A stretch of DNA of 64,000 bases from Chryseobacterium lacus (GTDB lineage: Bacteria > Bacteroidota > Bacteroidia > Flavobacteriales > Weeksellaceae): the NCBI RefSeq assembly GCF_003336205.1, contig NZ_QPIE01000001.1, positions 62,001-126,000 on the forward strand, in the 5' to 3' direction. Shown here piece after piece: positions 1 through 7,547 of this stretch. Position 1 is the stretch's first letter; each line of letters starts with the position of its first letter. A program made the translations under genes and the position numbers. Under the pieces are notes generated by a model. It was not told the DNA's origin. It saw only the letters and a program-made list of their open reading frames with translations, and did not search any database.

Positions 1-512
1 ATGGCATGAGCGAAACGCTTTCTCACATTGCGCTGAAAGAAATTTACCCAAATGAAGAGGAATATTTTACCACGTTTGAAGGCATTGAAATATCGAAAGA
101 TGAACGCGATTGCCTGAAAATTCATGCTCCGATGCTGAATCCTGATGTTTTAACAACCAATGATCTGGTGGAACTAAAAAATGAAAAACAGTTTAAGTTT
201 TTGGGCAGGGCAGACAATATCATCAATTCCGGAGGTGCAAAAATTTTCCCTGAAGAACTGGAAACTGTGGTGAAAAAACATGTTGATAATGAAGTTGTTT
301 TTCTTGGTATCCCCGATGAATCTTTTGGCCAGAAACTCGTGCTGGCCATTGAAGGTGAAAGAAATGAGGACCTGAAAAATGAAATTCTCAATATTCAGTA
401 TCGAAAAGCGTTTTATAAACCGAAAGAAGTTTTTTTCCTGGACGAAATTCCAAGAACGCCCAACGGAAAAGTGGACCGGAGAACGCTTCTTCAACTTCTC
501 ACCAAATCCTGA
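1..512 (+). CDS. menE: AMP-forming acyl-CoA ligase, C-terminal part (MenE-like)
   Basis: This is the C-terminal part of an ANL-superfamily adenylate-forming enzyme; the frame is open across the left edge, so the start is missing. The first codons read G-M-S-E-T, the usual substrate-pocket motif. Next come the hinge motif GRADNIINSGGAKIFPEELE and the C-terminal PRTPNGKVDRR segment with the catalytic lysine. The short, simple C-terminus fits o-succinylbenzoate-CoA ligase of menaquinone synthesis, which Flavobacteriia need, but another acyl-CoA ligase is possible. It ends 40 bases before arfB on the same strand. Family assignment is firm; the menE call is an inference. Confidence 0.65.
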   Translation, partial: GMSETLSHIALKEIYPNEEEYFTTFEGIEISKDERDCLKIHAPMLNPDVLTTNDLVELKNEKQFKFLGRADNIINSGGAKIFPEELETVVKKHVDNEVVFLGIPDESFGQKLVLAIEGERNEDLKNEILNIQYRKAFYKPKEVFFLDEIPRTPNGKVDRRTLLQLLTKS

Positions 513-552
513 TTCTGATAAAATTGCTATCTTTCAACTTGCGATGTACACG

Positions 553-945
553 ATGAAAAATTTCACCACAGAACTCACTTATAAAACTTCCCGTTCCTCA
601 GGCGCGGGCGGGCAAAATGTGAACAAAGTGGAAACTTCCGTCACCGTGCTGTGGAAAGTGGAGGAAAGTCAGTTTTTTAATGAAGAAGAAAAAAAGCTGA
701 TCCAAAGCAAACTGAAAAACAGAATCAACCAGGAAGGCACGCTGCAACTGACCGTTTCTGAAAGCAGAACTCAACTGAAAAATAAAAAAGCCGCGACCGA
801 GAAAATATTGGAAATCGTCAATAAATCATTGATAAAACCCAAACCGAGAAAAGCGACAAAACCTTCAAAATCTCAGATTGAAAAAAGAATAAAGCAGAAG
901 AAGCAACATTCCGAAAAGAAAGAAAACAGAAAATTCCGGTACTGA
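553..945 (+). CDS. arfB: ArfB-type peptidyl-tRNA hydrolase (ribosome rescue)
   Basis: A 130-residue class I release-factor-like protein. Residues 13-21 read SRSSGAGGQ, containing the GGQ motif that hydrolyses peptidyl-tRNA, followed by NVNKVETSV, typical of ArfB/YaeJ. The C-terminus is a Lys/Arg-rich tail (KPRKATKPSKSQIEKRIKQK and onward), which in ArfB enters the empty mRNA channel of stalled ribosomes. There is no codon-recognition domain, which separates it from RF1/RF2. The frame is open further upstream, but homology begins at MKNFTTELTYKTS. An ATG at 544 is an alternative start. It releases nascent chains on ribosomes that have run off truncated mRNA. Confidence 0.9.
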   Translation: MKNFTTELTYKTSRSSGAGGQNVNKVETSVTVLWKVEESQFFNEEEKKLIQSKLKNRINQEGTLQLTVSESRTQLKNKKAATEKILEIVNKSLIKPKPRKATKPSKSQIEKRIKQKKQHSEKKENRKFRY

Positions 946-1109
946 AATAGAATGTGTTTCGTTCAAAGAATTTATAGTTATTGCGACTCCAATTAAACAC
1001 AAGGATAGAGAAAGATGATTTCTACCAATAAAACACAAATACCTACTCAATTGACAGTTTTGCGAGACCTTTCATATAGAAATTAAGTTTAAATTTGCGA
1101 AAAAATTAC

Positions 1110-1754
1110 ATGAAAAAATTAATCTTAAGTTTGATGATCGGTGTGCCGATGATTCTGAGTGCGCAAAAAAAATTTTCTATAATTCCTTCCGGCGGTTATG
1201 CGTGGAGAGTAGCTGAAAAACCTTCCGGATTATCGCAAGCCGAGAAAGACTATCTCAATAAACTCAGTCAGGGTTTTAATTTTGATGTCGCAGCGTATTA
1301 CAACCTTAATACTTCTATAGGGTTGGGATTGAAATTTAACTTATTTTCCTCTTCAGCCCAAATGAATTATACCGTTAATATGCCGGATGGTACTTATGCC
1401 GTAGTTATGATGGATACGAAGGATCAGATTACTTTTATTGGTCCATCATTTATTTATTCCAATTTTAATAGTGAAACAAAGCACAAATTATATTACGATT
1501 TGGCTTTAGGAATGATTAGTTATAAAAGCACCACGGGTAATGTTGTGATAGAAGGCAGCAATTTAGGGTTGGCTGCTTCTATTGCATATCAATATGCGAT
1601 ACATCCGAATATTTTTGTAGGGCCACAGTTCGGATATACAGCCGGAACCTTGAAGGAAATGAAACTGAATGGTAACACGATGGAACTTCCGGAAGGACAA
1701 TATGAAGGGCTGGGTCGGGTTTCTCTGTCGCTGGCAGGAACTTTCCGATTTTAG
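1110..1754 (+). CDS. Outer-membrane beta-barrel protein
   Basis: A 214-residue protein starting MKKLILSLMIGVPMILSAQ, a signal peptide ending in the S-A-Q cleavage pattern common in this genome. The mature part alternates hydrophobic and polar residues with many Gly/Asn/Tyr turns and ends LAGTFRF, a terminal aromatic residue typical of barrels inserted by BamA. It resembles the small outer-membrane beta-barrel domain families of Bacteroidota. A TTG 15 bases upstream would add MRKNY, but the ATG gives the better signal peptide. No substrate can be inferred. The next gene's promoter element begins one base after the stop. Confidence 0.75.
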   Translation: MKKLILSLMIGVPMILSAQKKFSIIPSGGYAWRVAEKPSGLSQAEKDYLNKLSQGFNFDVAAYYNLNTSIGLGLKFNLFSSSAQMNYTVNMPDGTYAVVMMDTKDQITFIGPSFIYSNFNSETKHKLYYDLALGMISYKSTTGNVVIEGSNLGLAASIAYQYAIHPNIFVGPQFGYTAGTLKEMKLNGNTMELPEGQYEGLGRVSLSLAGTFRF

Positions 1755-1762
1755 TATCTTTG
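1755..1762 (+). promoter_or_regulatory. -7 promoter element (TATCTTTG)
   Basis: TATCTTTG matches the Bacteroidota sigma-ABfrA -7 consensus TAnnTTTG and sits 16 bases before the start of the deoxyhypusine-synthase-like gene. I see no clear TTTG -33 box at the expected spacing, so the assignment is moderate. Confidence 0.5.
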
Positions 1763-1778
1763 CTCAAAATATTAAAAA

Positions 1779-2753
1779 ATGAACAAACCGATAACAGAAT
1801 TTCTGGAAAAATACTATCTGCATTTTAATGCCGCGGCTTTAGTAGATGCTTCTAAAGGCTATGTGGCGCACCTGAAAGATGGCGGAAAAATGATGATTAC
1901 GCTGGCCGGGGCCATGTCTACCGCCGAGTTGGGAAAAATTCTGGCAGAGATGATTCGCCAAGACAAAGTTCAGATTATTTCCTGCACAGGAGCCAATCTT
2001 GAGGAAGATGTGATGAATCTCGTAGCGCATTCTCATTATAAAAGGGTTCCCAATTACCGGGATCTGACTCCGGAGCAGGAAAGAGAATTGCTGGATCAGC
2101 ATTTCAACAGAGTTACGGATACGTGTATTCCTGAAGAAGAAGCGTTTCGCCGTTTACAGAAACACCTGGAAGATGTTTGGCATGCAGCGGAAGAAAAAGG
2201 CGAAAGATATTTCCCGCACGAGTTTTTATATCAGGTGGTTAATTCCGGTGTTCTGGAACAGTATTATGAAATAGACCCTAAGGATTCCTGGATTGTTGCG
2301 GCGGCGGAAAAGAACCTGCCGATCGTTTGTCCGGGTTGGGAAGATTCTACTACCGGAAATATTTTCACTTCGAATGTCATTAAAGGAAAACTGAATGTTC
2401 ATACCGTAAAATCGGGCATAGAATATATGATTTATCTGACCGAATGGTACCGCGCGAATTCCGGTGGAAAAGGCGTTGGTTTCTTCCAGATTGGTGGTGG
2501 AATTGCCGGCGATTTCCCGATCTGTGTAGTTCCGATGATGTATCAGGATCTGGAGTGGGAAGATGTTCCTTTCTGGTCTTATTTCTGTCAGATTTCCGAT
2601 TCCACCACGTCTTACGGTTCCTATTCAGGAGCAGTTCCGAACGAGAAAATCACCTGGGGAAAACTGGATATTGACACTCCGAAATACATTGTAGAAAGCG
2701 ATGCCACCATCTGTGCACCGTTGATGTTCACGTATATTCTGGAAAATTCCTAA
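1779..2753 (+). CDS. Deoxyhypusine synthase-like protein lacking the usual lysine
   Basis: A 324-residue member of the deoxyhypusine synthase (DHS) family. Clear family blocks are LAGAMSTAELGKILAEMI, the SCTGANLEEDVMNLVAH block, VCPGWEDSTTGN, GGKGVGFFQIGGGIAGD and ITWGKLDIDTPKYIVESDAT. Eukaryotic and archaeal DHS place the lysine that accepts the aminobutyl group after the GGG (GGGxxKHHI). Here the aligned text is GGGIAGDFP, so that lysine is replaced by glycine. Bacteria lack eIF5A, and bacterial homologues have been linked to polyamine chemistry such as homospermidine-type reactions, so a NAD-dependent polyamine enzyme is possible. The exact reaction is not known from sequence. Confidence 0.8.
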   Translation: MNKPITEFLEKYYLHFNAAALVDASKGYVAHLKDGGKMMITLAGAMSTAELGKILAEMIRQDKVQIISCTGANLEEDVMNLVAHSHYKRVPNYRDLTPEQERELLDQHFNRVTDTCIPEEEAFRRLQKHLEDVWHAAEEKGERYFPHEFLYQVVNSGVLEQYYEIDPKDSWIVAAAEKNLPIVCPGWEDSTTGNIFTSNVIKGKLNVHTVKSGIEYMIYLTEWYRANSGGKGVGFFQIGGGIAGDFPICVVPMMYQDLEWEDVPFWSYFCQISDSTTSYGSYSGAVPNEKITWGKLDIDTPKYIVESDATICAPLMFTYILENS

Positions 2754-2780
2754 GAAATTAAAACAAAAGCTCTGTTTAAG

Positions 2781-2808
2781 CCCTGCACCAACTGCAGGGT
2801 TTTGTTTT
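2781..2808 (+). terminator. Rho-independent terminator
   Basis: Perfect 7-bp stem CCCTGCA/TGCAGGG with loop CCAAC, followed by TTTTGTTTT. It lies 27 bases after the DHS-like gene. Confidence 0.85.
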
Positions 2809-2874
2809 GATATAATGGCCCTAAGCACCTTCGTATTTTTCCTGCCTTTCACGCCTCCTTTTATTACACGGATT

Positions 2875-3396
2875 TCACTGCAATTGCGGTCTTCCGAGCC
2901 AATTCCGCATGCTTTCATATTCTTCATTTTCCGGATTGCTCAACACTTCGCACATCCACTCGTAGCCTCCTGCACCGCCACAGTCCTCCGGCGGACAGGC
3001 ACCTTTGCCATCCAGCAGCTCAGCTTTCTTCGCTGTACCTTCCTTTATATCCTCTAAGGTAATGTTATGCTGCCAGTAATCTCCAAAATCATAAATGTAA
3101 GTGAATTTCTAGCCTTTCTCAGTAAAGATCGCGGAGAGTTTAATTTTTTTGCTGTTGATGATTTCCTCATCGTCCCACCCAGAGTCATCGGGAATACCGA
3201 TTTGAGGTGAGGAATTAAATCCTTTCGGAGAAAACTGATACAGATGAGCATCGTACCAGCCGAAAGCCTCCTGAATCACGCTGTGAAATTTATCGAATGA
3301 AAAATTAGCGGGCACCGAAACTTTTCGCCACACCGGCGGTTTAGAAATATTGTGAAGCTGGACCTTAAATTGTAAAAGCAAGACTTCCTCGGGCAC
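2875..3396 (-). pseudogene. Plasmid pRiA4b ORF-3-like protein, interrupted by amber stop
   Basis: Read from 3396 downwards, the frame gives residues typical of the pRiA4b ORF-3 family: VQLHNISKPPVWRKVSVPAN, then FHSVIQEAFGWYDAHLYQF, and SGWDDEEI. A TAG codon at 3111-3109 stops it after EKG. The same frame then continues as KFTYIYDFGDYWQHNITLED, KGACPPEDCGGAGGYEWM and NEEYESMRNWLG, all family-typical, to a TGA at 2877-2875. The gene is therefore nearly full length (about 173 codons) with one in-frame nonsense codon, either a recent pseudogene or a base-call error. The family is of unknown function and common on plasmids and in bacterial chromosomes. Confidence 0.85.
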
Positions 3397-3943
3397 CAGC
3401 CAGAGAGGTCAATCCGTTATATGTGCTTATATTTGTTAATTTTGCTGCGTAGGTTTGTAATGCTGAACAATCAATTTTTTATGCGATGGCAGAGATTAAA
3501 AAGAAATCCTAACTAGATTCAGCAGCAACACAGACAACGCATAGCAACCCAATGGCGATGCAAGGACAATATCAGAAACAGTGGATTGCCGATTCCGTTC
3601 AAAAATGAAGGTGAGAAGATCAGTTACAGGCTGTAAATTTCTGCCCTACGGTCAACCATAAGGTAACTACGGGGTATATACGGGGTAACTACGGGGTATG
3701 TACGGGTGAAGTATGGAGGTAAAGAATTTTATTCCTGTTGAAGGAGTTTCACAGCAGAAAAAAAAAACAAAAAGAGCAAATTTGCAAATTCTCATCAGCT
3801 AAACCATTAACCGATGAAACGATTAACCTATTAAACGGGATGCGGCCGGTGGTGGGAATTCAAGAGGCAGGATGCCTCCCATGTTTTTGGCTCATCTCTC
3901 CTGATGAGAAAGAAGAGCCAAAGAGAAATATTGGAAATCGGTG
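3397..3943. other. Intergenic region without a convincing gene
   Basis: Two promoter-like elements on the plus strand (TATATTTG at 3428-3435 and TAATTTTG at 3437-3444) precede ATGs at 3481 and 3486, but those frames stop within about 12 codons. The following ~130 bases read like decayed coding sequence with no recognisable product. A tandem 11-bp repeat lies at 3662-3716. A longer plus-strand frame beginning at 3738 lies mostly opposite the cold-shock gene and is judged a shadow. Confidence 0.5.
3662..3716. repeat. Tandem 11-bp repeat, five units
   Basis: Five consecutive 11-base units: GGTAACTACGG, GGTATATACGG, GGTAACTACGG, GGTATGTACGG and a diverged GTGAAGTATGG. The last four bases TACGG and first three GGT are nearly constant. 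It lies in the gene-poor stretch upstream of nothing recognisable. Confidence 0.8.
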
Positions 3944-4378
3944 TTATTTTACCACCTGTATATTGACTGCAGAAAAACCTTTCGGTGATTTTTCTTTTTC
4001 GAAAGAAACTTTGTTTCCTTTTTTTACGGGATGCGCACAATTGTTTTCATGGAAGAAAATATTGTCTTTGCTGCTGTTCTCAGTAATGAAACCGTAGCCT
4101 TTGTCACTCAGGAAAGTAACAATTCCTGTTTTTACCAACTCTTCCGCTTCAATGGGAGCTGCTCCGAGCTGAATATCCTCAGGGTTAATCTCCGGCTTTT
4201 CCTGATCATCAGGCCGAACTTCGGTGATCTGCCCGTTAGCGTCCACATACACCAGCATGTCTTCCAGGCTTTTTCCTTTGTTGTTGTTTTGTTTGCGCTC
4301 TTCTCTTTTCAGCGCTTTTTCTTTTTGTTTCTGAAGTTTTTTCTTGAAATTTTCTTTTTTTGAGAAAGAATCTGCCAT
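3944..4378 (-). CDS. Cold-shock-domain protein with basic N-terminal extension
   Basis: A 144-residue protein. Residues 1-40 are highly charged (KKENFKKKLQKQKEKALKRE and onward), probably a basic nucleic-acid-binding or coiled segment. Residues about 83-143 form a cold-shock domain: TGIVTFLSDKGYGFI holds RNP1 (KGYGFI) and NIFFHEN is the RNP2 equivalent. This two-part layout differs from the ~65-residue CspA type and is familiar in Flavobacteriia. A likely role is RNA chaperoning. The leader contains a short dyad, GGAGAG/CTCTCC at 4416-4431. Confidence 0.85.
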   Translation of the reverse strand: MADSFSKKENFKKKLQKQKEKALKREERKQNNNKGKSLEDMLVYVDANGQITEVRPDDQEKPEINPEDIQLGAAPIEAEELVKTGIVTFLSDKGYGFITENSSKDNIFFHENNCAHPVKKGNKVSFEKEKSPKGFSAVNIQVVK

Positions 4379-4574
4379 ATTTTAAAGTAGATTAAATTTT
4401 TGGATGAATAAAAGTGGAGAGGGTGCTCTCCTCGTGAAATGACTGCCAAAACTACTAAGGTGAAAGAAAAAAAAGGAAATTCTAAACTTGCAGATTGTTC
4501 GGTTTCAGCCCGCCATTCTGGTGCAAAGGTACAACAATTAAAATGAACACATTGAAAAACAAGTTTTATGTGCG

Positions 4575-5294
4575 CTAAATCCCCTCTGCTTCACGCTGTT
4601 CCAATTCTTCAATAATACTTCTTTTCACCGCAGTTTGCACCTCATCTTTCGCTTCTGCGTATGAGATTTCATATTTCCTAATCATATTTCTGAAACGTTG
4701 CGGAAAAGCAGAAAGCAGTTGATCATAATACACATCAAGACTTTTCTGATCGGGCATGGTATATTCCAACCTCAGCTGGAAACGGCGAAGCAAAGCGGAA
4801 TCTATAAAATCCAGATGATTGGTGGCTGCAACCATGATCACCTCTTCCGGAAGATAATCAATGAGCTGAATGAGCGTATTCACCAGCCTTCGCATTTCTC
4901 CAACATCTTTTTCATCAAAATCCCGGGCCACTCCAATATGGTCAAATTCATCCAGAAACAGCACCGCTTTGTCCCATTTTGCCTTATCAAAAATGGCATT
5001 CAGGTTTTTAGCGGTTTCTCCGATTCTTGAATTCACCAAAGTGCTGAGGCTAACAATGATCAGCTTTTTCTTCAACGCTGTGGCGATGGCTTTTGCCGTA
5101 TAGGTTTTTCCACAACCGGAACTTCCGTGCAGCAAAATTTTATTGCTGACCTGGAGATTGTATTTTCTGAGCTCAGACAGATGACGGTTCTCGCGAATCA
5201 ACTGCAGCAATTGTTTTCTGTTAGAATCTGAAATCAAAACATCATCCAGAGATACCGGTTCGCGGGAAGTGATGGTGAGGCCTGCTGTGCTCAT
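4575..5294 (-). CDS. AAA-family ATPase
   Basis: A 239-residue single AAA module. Walker A GSSGCGKT is at residues 57-64, Walker B VLFLDEFD near 110-118, a sensor-1 AATNH follows, and an LLRRF element fits the arginine-finger region. An upstream helical segment (LISDSNRKQLLQLIRENRHL) resembles the N-terminal linker of FtsH/spastin-type AAA proteins. No protease or other effector domain is fused, so it probably acts on a partner protein that cannot be identified here. CAAAATTA at 5312-5319 reads as a TAnnTTTG element (TAATTTTG) on the minus strand 18 bases before the start. Confidence 0.8.
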   Translation of the reverse strand: MSTAGLTITSREPVSLDDVLISDSNRKQLLQLIRENRHLSELRKYNLQVSNKILLHGSSGCGKTYTAKAIATALKKKLIIVSLSTLVNSRIGETAKNLNAIFDKAKWDKAVLFLDEFDHIGVARDFDEKDVGEMRRLVNTLIQLIDYLPEEVIMVAATNHLDFIDSALLRRFQLRLEYTMPDQKSLDVYYDQLLSAFPQRFRNMIRKYEISYAEAKDEVQTAVKRSIIEELEQREAEGI

Positions 5295-5396
5295 ACTTGC
5301 ATTATTTTGTACAAAATTACGGTTTATAAAACAAGGGAATGAAAATTATATAACATTATGGTTTATAAATTACAAATTTAAAGTTGTGTTTTCAGC

Positions 5397-5404
5397 TAAC
5401 TTTG
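5397..5404 (+). promoter_or_regulatory. -7 promoter element (TAACTTTG)
   Basis: TAACTTTG matches TAnnTTTG and lies 23 bases before the ATG of the small gene at 5428. No good -33 box was seen. Confidence 0.45.
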
Positions 5405-5427
5405 AATACATAAAAAAAAGAAAGAAA

Positions 5428-5706
5428 ATGTCTGAAAATATCCTGTCCCTCGAAGATTTAAAATTTCTGGAAAACCTGCACCAAAAGTATGGTATTGATT
5501 TTCTGAGATTTGACGAAAACGGCATCAAAATTAATAATGAACATATTGTTTTTGATGATATTTCCAATGTCGATTATTATAATATGCTGACGGAAATTTC
5601 AAAAAAACTGAAATACAGGTTAAATTCTAATTTCCAGATGAATTTCTCCAGCGGTTTTAAGTTTGATGTGGAACGGTTGAGTTCTTTTCCTACTTTTAAT
5701 GATTAA
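5428..5706 (+). CDS. Small hypothetical protein
   Basis: A 92-residue protein beginning MSENILSLEDLKFLENLHQK, with no signal peptide, membrane segment or cysteine. It is acidic and probably a small soluble alpha/beta protein. I do not recognise the family. A longer frame opens upstream at 5269, but the promoter-like TAACTTTG at 5397 and an A/G-rich stretch just before 5428 favour this ATG. Its last 11 bases overlap the end of the convergent uvrC gene. Confidence 0.65.
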   Translation: MSENILSLEDLKFLENLHQKYGIDFLRFDENGIKINNEHIVFDDISNVDYYNMLTEISKKLKYRLNSNFQMNFSSGFKFDVERLSSFPTFND

Positions 5707-7486
5707 AGTACTCCCAAACTATTTTGCCTTTTCGTGTTCCCAGAATTTCTGCCAGCGTTTCGAAAGGTGCTTCTTTTATTCTCTTTACAGATTTCAATCT
5801 TTTGAAAAGCAATTCTATTGATTTTTCCCCTACTCCCGGAATTTCTTCCAGTTCCGTCTGGATGGTCGCATTTTTTCTGCGTGTCCGGTGATGCCGTACT
5901 CCGAAACGGTGTGCCTCGTCGCGCACCCGCTGAAGGATTTTAAGCGTTTCCGATTTTTTATCCAGATACAGCGGGATGGGATCTTCAGGAAAATAAATTT
6001 CTTCCAGTCTTTTTGCAATTCCGATCACCGTTACTTTTCCATAAATTCCAAGTAATTTCAAACTTTTCACTGCCGACGAAAGCTGGCCTTTTCCGCCATC
6101 AATCAAAATGAGTTGTGGCAAAGCTTCCCCTTCATCCAGCATTCTGCGGTATCTTCTGTAAATCACTTCTTCCATCGTGGCAAAATCATTGGCTCCTTCT
6201 ACGGTTTTGGGATGAAAAATGCGGTAATCGCTTTTGCTGGGTTTTCCGTCTCTGAACACTACACAGGCAGACACCGGATTGGTTCCCTGAATATTGGAAT
6301 TGTCAAAACCTTCAATGTGGCGTGGTTCTTCAGGCATGCGCAACAGCTTTTGCATTTCCGCCATAATGCGGTTGGTGTGGCGTTCCGGATCCACAATCTG
6401 CACCTGTTTCAGCTTTTCAATGCGGTATTCTTTGGCATTTCTTTCGGAAAGTTCTACGATGCGTTTTTTATCGCCCACTTTGGGCACCAGGAGCTTCACT
6501 GCGGGAATTTCGACTGAAATAGGAAAAGGAATCAGAATTTCTTTGGAATGAGAACTGAATTTCTGACGAATTTCGATGATGGCTTCTTCCAGGATGTCTT
6601 CATCGGTTTCTTCCAACACTTTCTTTATTTCCGTCGTATAACTCTGGATGATATTTCCGTTTCTGATTTTAAAGAAGTTAACATACGCAGCAGTTTCATC
6701 GCTGGTCATTCCAAAAACATCTACATCGTCAATATTCGGATTTACCACGGTATGTTTGGCCTGATATTCTTCTAAAAGATCAATCCGTTCTTTCACCATC
6801 TGAGCATTTTCAAACTCCAAAAGCGAAGCATATCTGGTCATTTCTTCGGTGAGGTAATTTCTTGCCAGCCGGAAATCTCCTTTGATGATTCCGCGGATGG
6901 CTTCAATTTTCTTATCATATTCCTCTTTGCTTTCCAGCTGTTCGCAAGGCCCTGCACAGTTTTTAATATGATACTCGAGACACACTCTGTATTTTCCTTC
7001 GGCAATCTTCTGTGGCGCAAGATTCAGGTTACAGGTTCGCAATTTATAAAGATGCTTTATGGTGTCCAGCAGCACTTTTGCAGGCCTTACTTTCGCATAC
7101 GGCCCGTAATATTCAGATCCGTCTTTAATGAGCGTCCGAGTAAGAAAAATTCTGGGAAAATCTTCATTTTTAATACAAATCCAAGGATAGGTTTTGTCAT
7201 CCTTCATCATCACATTGTAAAACGGCTGATGTTCTTTGATGAGATTATTTTCCAGAAGCAGCGCATCGTATTCACTGGGGACGATGGTGGTTTCCAGCCG
7301 GTGAATTTTCCCCACCATTATTCGGGTGCGGTATCCTGAAAGATTTTTATTGAAATAAGAAAGTACTCTTTTCTTTATATTTTTCGCCTTGCCCACATAC
7401 AGCAACTGTCCGTTTTTATCGTAATAACGGTACACTCCGGGATCTGAAGGAAGGGTTTTCAACTGTAATTCTAAATCGCTGTTCAC
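5696..7486 (-). CDS. uvrC: Excinuclease ABC subunit C
   Basis: A 596-residue UvrC, which makes both incisions in UvrABC nucleotide excision repair. The N-terminal GIY-YIG nuclease is clear (DPGVYRYYDKNGQLLYVGKA, then NIKKRVLSYF). A UVR motif for UvrB binding lies near residue 205-240 (LLEFENAQMVKERIDLLEEY), followed by the RNase H-like C-terminal nuclease (IEGFDNSNIQGT, LILIDGGKGQL) and a terminal helix-hairpin-helix (LEEIPGVGEKSIELLFKRLK). The start codon is GTG. A TAnnTTTG element on the minus strand (TATTTTTG, 7498-7491) ends only 4 bases before it, suggesting a leaderless or near-leaderless message. Confidence 0.95.
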   Translation of the reverse strand: MNSDLELQLKTLPSDPGVYRYYDKNGQLLYVGKAKNIKKRVLSYFNKNLSGYRTRIMVGKIHRLETTIVPSEYDALLLENNLIKEHQPFYNVMMKDDKTYPWICIKNEDFPRIFLTRTLIKDGSEYYGPYAKVRPAKVLLDTIKHLYKLRTCNLNLAPQKIAEGKYRVCLEYHIKNCAGPCEQLESKEEYDKKIEAIRGIIKGDFRLARNYLTEEMTRYASLLEFENAQMVKERIDLLEEYQAKHTVVNPNIDDVDVFGMTSDETAAYVNFFKIRNGNIIQSYTTEIKKVLEETDEDILEEAIIEIRQKFSSHSKEILIPFPISVEIPAVKLLVPKVGDKKRIVELSERNAKEYRIEKLKQVQIVDPERHTNRIMAEMQKLLRMPEEPRHIEGFDNSNIQGTNPVSACVVFRDGKPSKSDYRIFHPKTVEGANDFATMEEVIYRRYRRMLDEGEALPQLILIDGGKGQLSSAVKSLKLLGIYGKVTVIGIAKRLEEIYFPEDPIPLYLDKKSETLKILQRVRDEAHRFGVRHHRTRRKNATIQTELEEIPGVGEKSIELLFKRLKSVKRIKEAPFETLAEILGTRKGKIVWEYFNH

Positions 7487-7547
7487 AAAGCAAAAATACG
7501 GAAAATAGAATTCTGAGAAATTGTGTAATTTTAGAGCAAATTTTTAT

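Noticed and set aside
3109-3111. Amber codon read as pyrrolysine
   Set aside because: No pyl genes are visible and Flavobacteriia are not known to use pyrrolysine; a nonsense mutation is simpler.
3738-4097. 119-codon plus-strand frame upstream of and opposite the cold-shock gene
   Set aside because: Its second half is the complement of the cold-shock domain; the first half is low-complexity A-rich sequence with no recognisable motif.
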